Positions 61,513 through 64,000 of a stretch of DNA of 64,000 bases are shown piece by piece. Under the pieces are notes generated by a model. The model saw only the letters and a list, made by a program, of their open reading frames with translations, searched no databases and was not told the origin of the DNA. The stretch comes from CAVPMN01 sp963706425. Its GTDB lineage: Bacteria; Actinomycetota; Acidimicrobiia; Acidimicrobiales; Acidimicrobilacustridaceae. Numbering within the stretch: the first letter of the stretch is position 1; each line of letters opens with the position of its first letter. The stretch is from NCBI GenBank assembly GCA_963706425.1, contig CAVPMN010000001.1, forward strand, positions 310,001 through 374,000. The letters run 5' to 3'. The translations under genes and the position numbers were made by a program.

Positions 61513-62496
61513 TCAGCCCGTGATGCGGGGGGTGGCGCTGGGAACCACCGCAGGCGTCGTCGTGGACGTCGGCGCCGGCGGCACGAACTGAACCGGTTGC
61601 CAGTTGGGGGCCTCGTCGTTGCCCGGGCGCTCGATCACCCGCACGTACCGCTGGCCATCGACGGTGATCCGGTAGATCTCCGGATCCCCGTCCTTGCGGA
61701 GCAGCGACGCGAACACGATCTCGGTGCCGTCGGGCGCCCAGCTCGGCTGGGTCTCCTGGCCACTGTCGAACGTGAGTTGCCGGATGCTCGACCCGTCTCG
61801 GCCCATGACGAAGATCGCAGACTCATCGACGGTTGCGGGATCGCGGCTGGCGAACGCGAGCTGTGACCCGTCGGGCGACCAGTTGGGTTCGTTCCCCACG
61901 ACTCCGAGGCTGCGCTGGTTTGCGCCGTCGGCGTCCATCACGTGGATCTCCGGCGCAACCTGGCCCGGGCCCACATAGGCGATCGTGGTTCCGTCAGGCG
62001 ACCAGCTCGGGAGTTCGTGACGGCCCGGCGTCTCGGTCAGCTGGGTCTCGACACCCGTCGCAAGATCGACCACGACGATGTCGGTCTGCTCACGGTCGAC
62101 GTACCGCGTGAAGACGATCTTGGTGTTGTCGGGCGACCAACTCGGCTGGAACTCGATGCGGGGCGGACCGGTGACCATCCTCTGGTTGGAGCCATCGGCA
62201 TCCATGACATAGATGTCACCGGAGCGACTGAACGCGATCTCCGTGCCGTCAGGCGACCAGCTCGGCTGGCCGGCGCCGGCCGGGTCATCGGTCAGCCGTC
62301 GCTCGTCGGTCCCGTCGGGGTTGACGGTGTAGATGTCGGCTGGACCTCCCCGCTCGCTCGTGAAGGCGATGCGGCCGTTGGCTCCGGGGAACGACGCCGA
62401 GCCAACGGGCGACGGAGTGATCGATAGCGCGCAAAGGCTGGCTGCGACGAGCGTGATGATCATCGACCACCGACGTCGGCCCACCCGTCTCGTCAT
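61513..62496 (-). CDS. TolB-like PD40 beta-propeller protein
   Basis: 327 aa. A signal peptide or anchor (SMIITLVAASLCALSITPSP) is followed by six to seven PD40/TolB-type repeats. Typical blades are PSWSPDGTEIAFSRSGDIYV, FQPSWSPDNTKIVFTRYVD, LPSWSPDGTTIAYVGPG and EPNWSPDGSQLAFASRD. The C-terminus is Pro/Thr/Val-rich. It is probably secreted and binds other proteins; there is no catalytic motif. TACGCT ends 6 nt before the ATG. Confidence 0.87.
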   Translation of the reverse strand: MTRRVGRRRWSMIITLVAASLCALSITPSPVGSASFPGANGRIAFTSERGGPADIYTVNPDGTDERRLTDDPAGAGQPSWSPDGTEIAFSRSGDIYVMDADGSNQRMVTGPPRIEFQPSWSPDNTKIVFTRYVDREQTDIVVVDLATGVETQLTETPGRHELPSWSPDGTTIAYVGPGQVAPEIHVMDADGANQRSLGVVGNEPNWSPDGSQLAFASRDPATVDESAIFVMGRDGSSIRQLTFDSGQETQPSWAPDGTEIVFASLLRKDGDPEIYRITVDGQRYVRVIERPGNDEAPNWQPVQFVPPAPTSTTTPAVVPSATPRITG

Positions 62497-62537
62497 GCGA
62501 GCAGCGTAGGCGCGCGGGTGAGGGGGCGGACCGGCGG

Positions 62538-63623
62538 TCAGGGGCTGGCGGGACGGACGAGATCGGTCGGATCGGGCCGATCGCCTCGGCGGAAGCGGCC
62601 GGCGAGCTGGATGCACGGCTGCTCGAGCAGGTGCCACGAGACAAACCCGAGCGCCAACGCGATCACGGAGGCCGACGCCGTGAGTAGGGCCACGTTGGTG
62701 ACGCCGGCCATCACCAGGAGCTGCTGCACCGGGAAGCCGTAGAGGTAGGTGCCGTACGAGGGGTCACCGGCGCGGCGGATGGCGACCGCCAACGACGAAC
62801 GTTGCATGCCGAGGAAGATGACCAGGTACGACAGGGCCACCACGAAGAGGATGGGCTCACCGACCACGAAGCCGACGGCCACGCCCACCGCCGCGAGACC
62901 ACCGGCCAGCGGTGTCCAGGGCAGCGCCTCTTCGAAGAGGAACAGGCACATGCCGGCCAGGAAGAAGGACGCAAGCGGCAGGCCGTCTTCGACGGAGAAT
63001 CCGGCCACGCCGTCGAGCGGCAGGTGCAACACCCGGGCTGCCACGCCGAGCCGGAAGGCGATGAGCGCACCGATGAACAACACCACGACGATCACCCGTC
63101 GGTTGAGCACCCCGATGAGCCCGAGCGCCAGCACGCCGATGTAAGCGACGACCTCGTAGGGGATGGTCCACAGCGAGCCGTTGACCGCTTTGTTCGGATT
63201 GGAATCGAACACGCCCGGCAGCGTGTAGGTGATGTCGAGCAACAGGTTGTGCACCGTGTATTCGAGTGGCCGGCCGGAGAAGTACTCGGAGAGCGACAGG
63301 CTGGTGACGACTGGCCCGAGCACGAAGGCCGCCAGCACGACCACGACGAAGAAGGCCGGGTAGATCCGGGTGAATCGGCGCACGCCGAACGACGACGCCA
63401 CCGGCTTGCGCACCCAGCTCATCGTGATGAGGAACCCGCTGATCACGAAGAAGACACCGACCGCGGTGTGGCCGAGGTTGACGTTCCACTGGCCCATGTC
63501 GGTCGACGGAACGTCGCGCCCGGAGAGGTTGAACGAGTGATGCAGGATCACCGCCAGGGCGGCGACGATGCGGATGAGGTCGAACGCCTGGAAGTGGCGT
63601 CCAGTGGTTCCCGCCGATGACAC
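62538..63623 (-). CDS. Acyltransferase 3 (OafA/YrhL-like) membrane protein
   Basis: 361 aa from GTG 63623 with about ten membrane spans. Family motifs: FDLIRIVAALAVILHHSFNL (with the conserved His), GHTAVGVFFVISGFLIT, FGVRRFTRIYPAFFVVVVLA, NGSLWTIPYEVVAYIGVLAL and YLYGFPVQQLL. It transfers acetyl or other acyl groups to extracellular glycans or lipids. TACTCT ends 7 nt before the start. A surface-polysaccharide role fits its surface-protein neighbours. Confidence 0.88.
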   Translation of the reverse strand: MSSAGTTGRHFQAFDLIRIVAALAVILHHSFNLSGRDVPSTDMGQWNVNLGHTAVGVFFVISGFLITMSWVRKPVASSFGVRRFTRIYPAFFVVVVLAAFVLGPVVTSLSLSEYFSGRPLEYTVHNLLLDITYTLPGVFDSNPNKAVNGSLWTIPYEVVAYIGVLALGLIGVLNRRVIVVVLFIGALIAFRLGVAARVLHLPLDGVAGFSVEDGLPLASFFLAGMCLFLFEEALPWTPLAGGLAAVGVAVGFVVGEPILFVVALSYLVIFLGMQRSSLAVAIRRAGDPSYGTYLYGFPVQQLLVMAGVTNVALLTASASVIALALGFVSWHLLEQPCIQLAGRFRRGDRPDPTDLVRPASP

Positions 63624-63680
63624 GGCCGGCAGAGTATCGGCAGGTGCAGGTCCGTGCGGGTATTGCGGCGATCCGCGAGG

Positions 63681-64000
63681 TCAGGCGGGGCGGAGGGTGG
63701 CATCGGCGACGAACACCGCGCCGGGCTCGAGCACCAGCGGTGTGGCGGTGGCCTTGAGCTGGTCGTCCCACCATCGGGTGCGCCACGCACCGGCGGGATG
63801 GCTGAACCGAACGGTGTACGAACCGGGGATCAGGTTGGGCAGGACGTAGGTGCCATCGGGCCCGGTCGTCGTTCGCGCCACCGTGAAGCGGTCGACGAAG
63901 GCGCGCACCTCGATGCCGGCGACCGGCGTGCCATCAGTACGACTGGTGACCACGCCGGCCACCGAGGGCACCGCTGCCTTCGGCGTGAGCGCCACGTCGA
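63681..64000 (-). CDS. C-terminal part of surface protein with carboxypeptidase-regulatory-like domain
   Basis: Truncated by the window end. The visible 106 residues form a Cna-B/CarboxypepD-reg-like beta-sandwich: VAGVVTSRTDGTPVAGIEVR, TTTGPDGTYVLPNLIPGSYT and RFSHPAGAWRTRWWDD, ending PGAVFVADATLRPA. Such domains repeat in secreted or surface-bound proteins. It follows the same direction as the acyltransferase and TolB-like genes and may be the tail of a larger multi-domain surface protein. Confidence 0.7.
   Translation of the reverse strand, partial: DVALTPKAAVPSVAGVVTSRTDGTPVAGIEVRAFVDRFTVARTTTGPDGTYVLPNLIPGSYTVRFSHPAGAWRTRWWDDQLKATATPLVLEPGAVFVADATLRPA

Overview
The window is about 70% GC, uses GTG and TTG starts often, and packs genes into 4-base ATGA/GTGA overlaps. 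It encodes homodimeric pyruvate dehydrogenase E1, three luciferase-like F420-type oxidoreductases, an F420/FMN split-barrel protein, a SUF-only Fe-S assembly system with SufU, and many actinobacterial DUF families. This points to a chromosomal segment of a high-GC actinobacterium, perhaps of the Acidimicrobiia type; the lineage is inferred from gene content only. No tRNA, rRNA, CRISPR, prophage or insertion sequence was found.

Layout. 0-1.7 kb is a broken minus-strand stretch with Ig-like, repeat-like and LuxR-HTH remnants. 1.7-6.0 kb is a coupled minus-strand operon: an RNase HI-SLOG fusion, then hydantoinase/oxoprolinase A and B. 6.1-13.3 kb holds aceE, an HhH-GPD repair protein, alpha/beta hydrolase, acyl-CoA dehydrogenase and metallo-beta-lactamase-fold genes. 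13.3-22.1 kb is a dispersed SUF locus: an Rrf2 regulator, sufC-sufS-sufU rightward, and sufD-Rieske-sufC2-PCD and sufB leftward, with the same operator-like dyad in front of all three units. 22-35 kb carries two GGDEF-EAL proteins, redox and hydrolase genes, mutY and a MaoC dehydratase. 34.9-47 kb has a large acyl-CoA dehydrogenase, an ECF sigma factor with its membrane propeller partner, a Ser/Thr kinase, a GT87 glycosyltransferase and two CoA-ester lyases. 47-55 kb includes two DUF2269 paralogs, overlapping class II and class I fumarase genes and a solute-binding lipoprotein. 55-61 kb is an SDR/TetR/ferritin-like/luciferase-like redox cluster. 61-64 kb holds a SHOCT protein, a TolB-like propeller, an acyltransferase and a truncated surface protein.

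Two patterns run across genes. First, six copies of a near-identical perfect palindrome (21-27 bp stem, 5-nt loop) sit between genes from 38.3 to 56.9 kb; they include a compensatory base-pair change and loops that reveal orientation. No family known to me matches it, and it is the best candidate here for something undescribed. Second, about twenty genes have a TANNNT hexamer 6-10 nt before the start codon, which suggests widespread leaderless transcription.

About ten otherwise conserved genes, including sufS and mutY, carry single-base-type frameshifts, mostly between 29 and 47 kb. This looks more like residual sequencing or assembly error than biology, so the affected genes are described as their repaired products.
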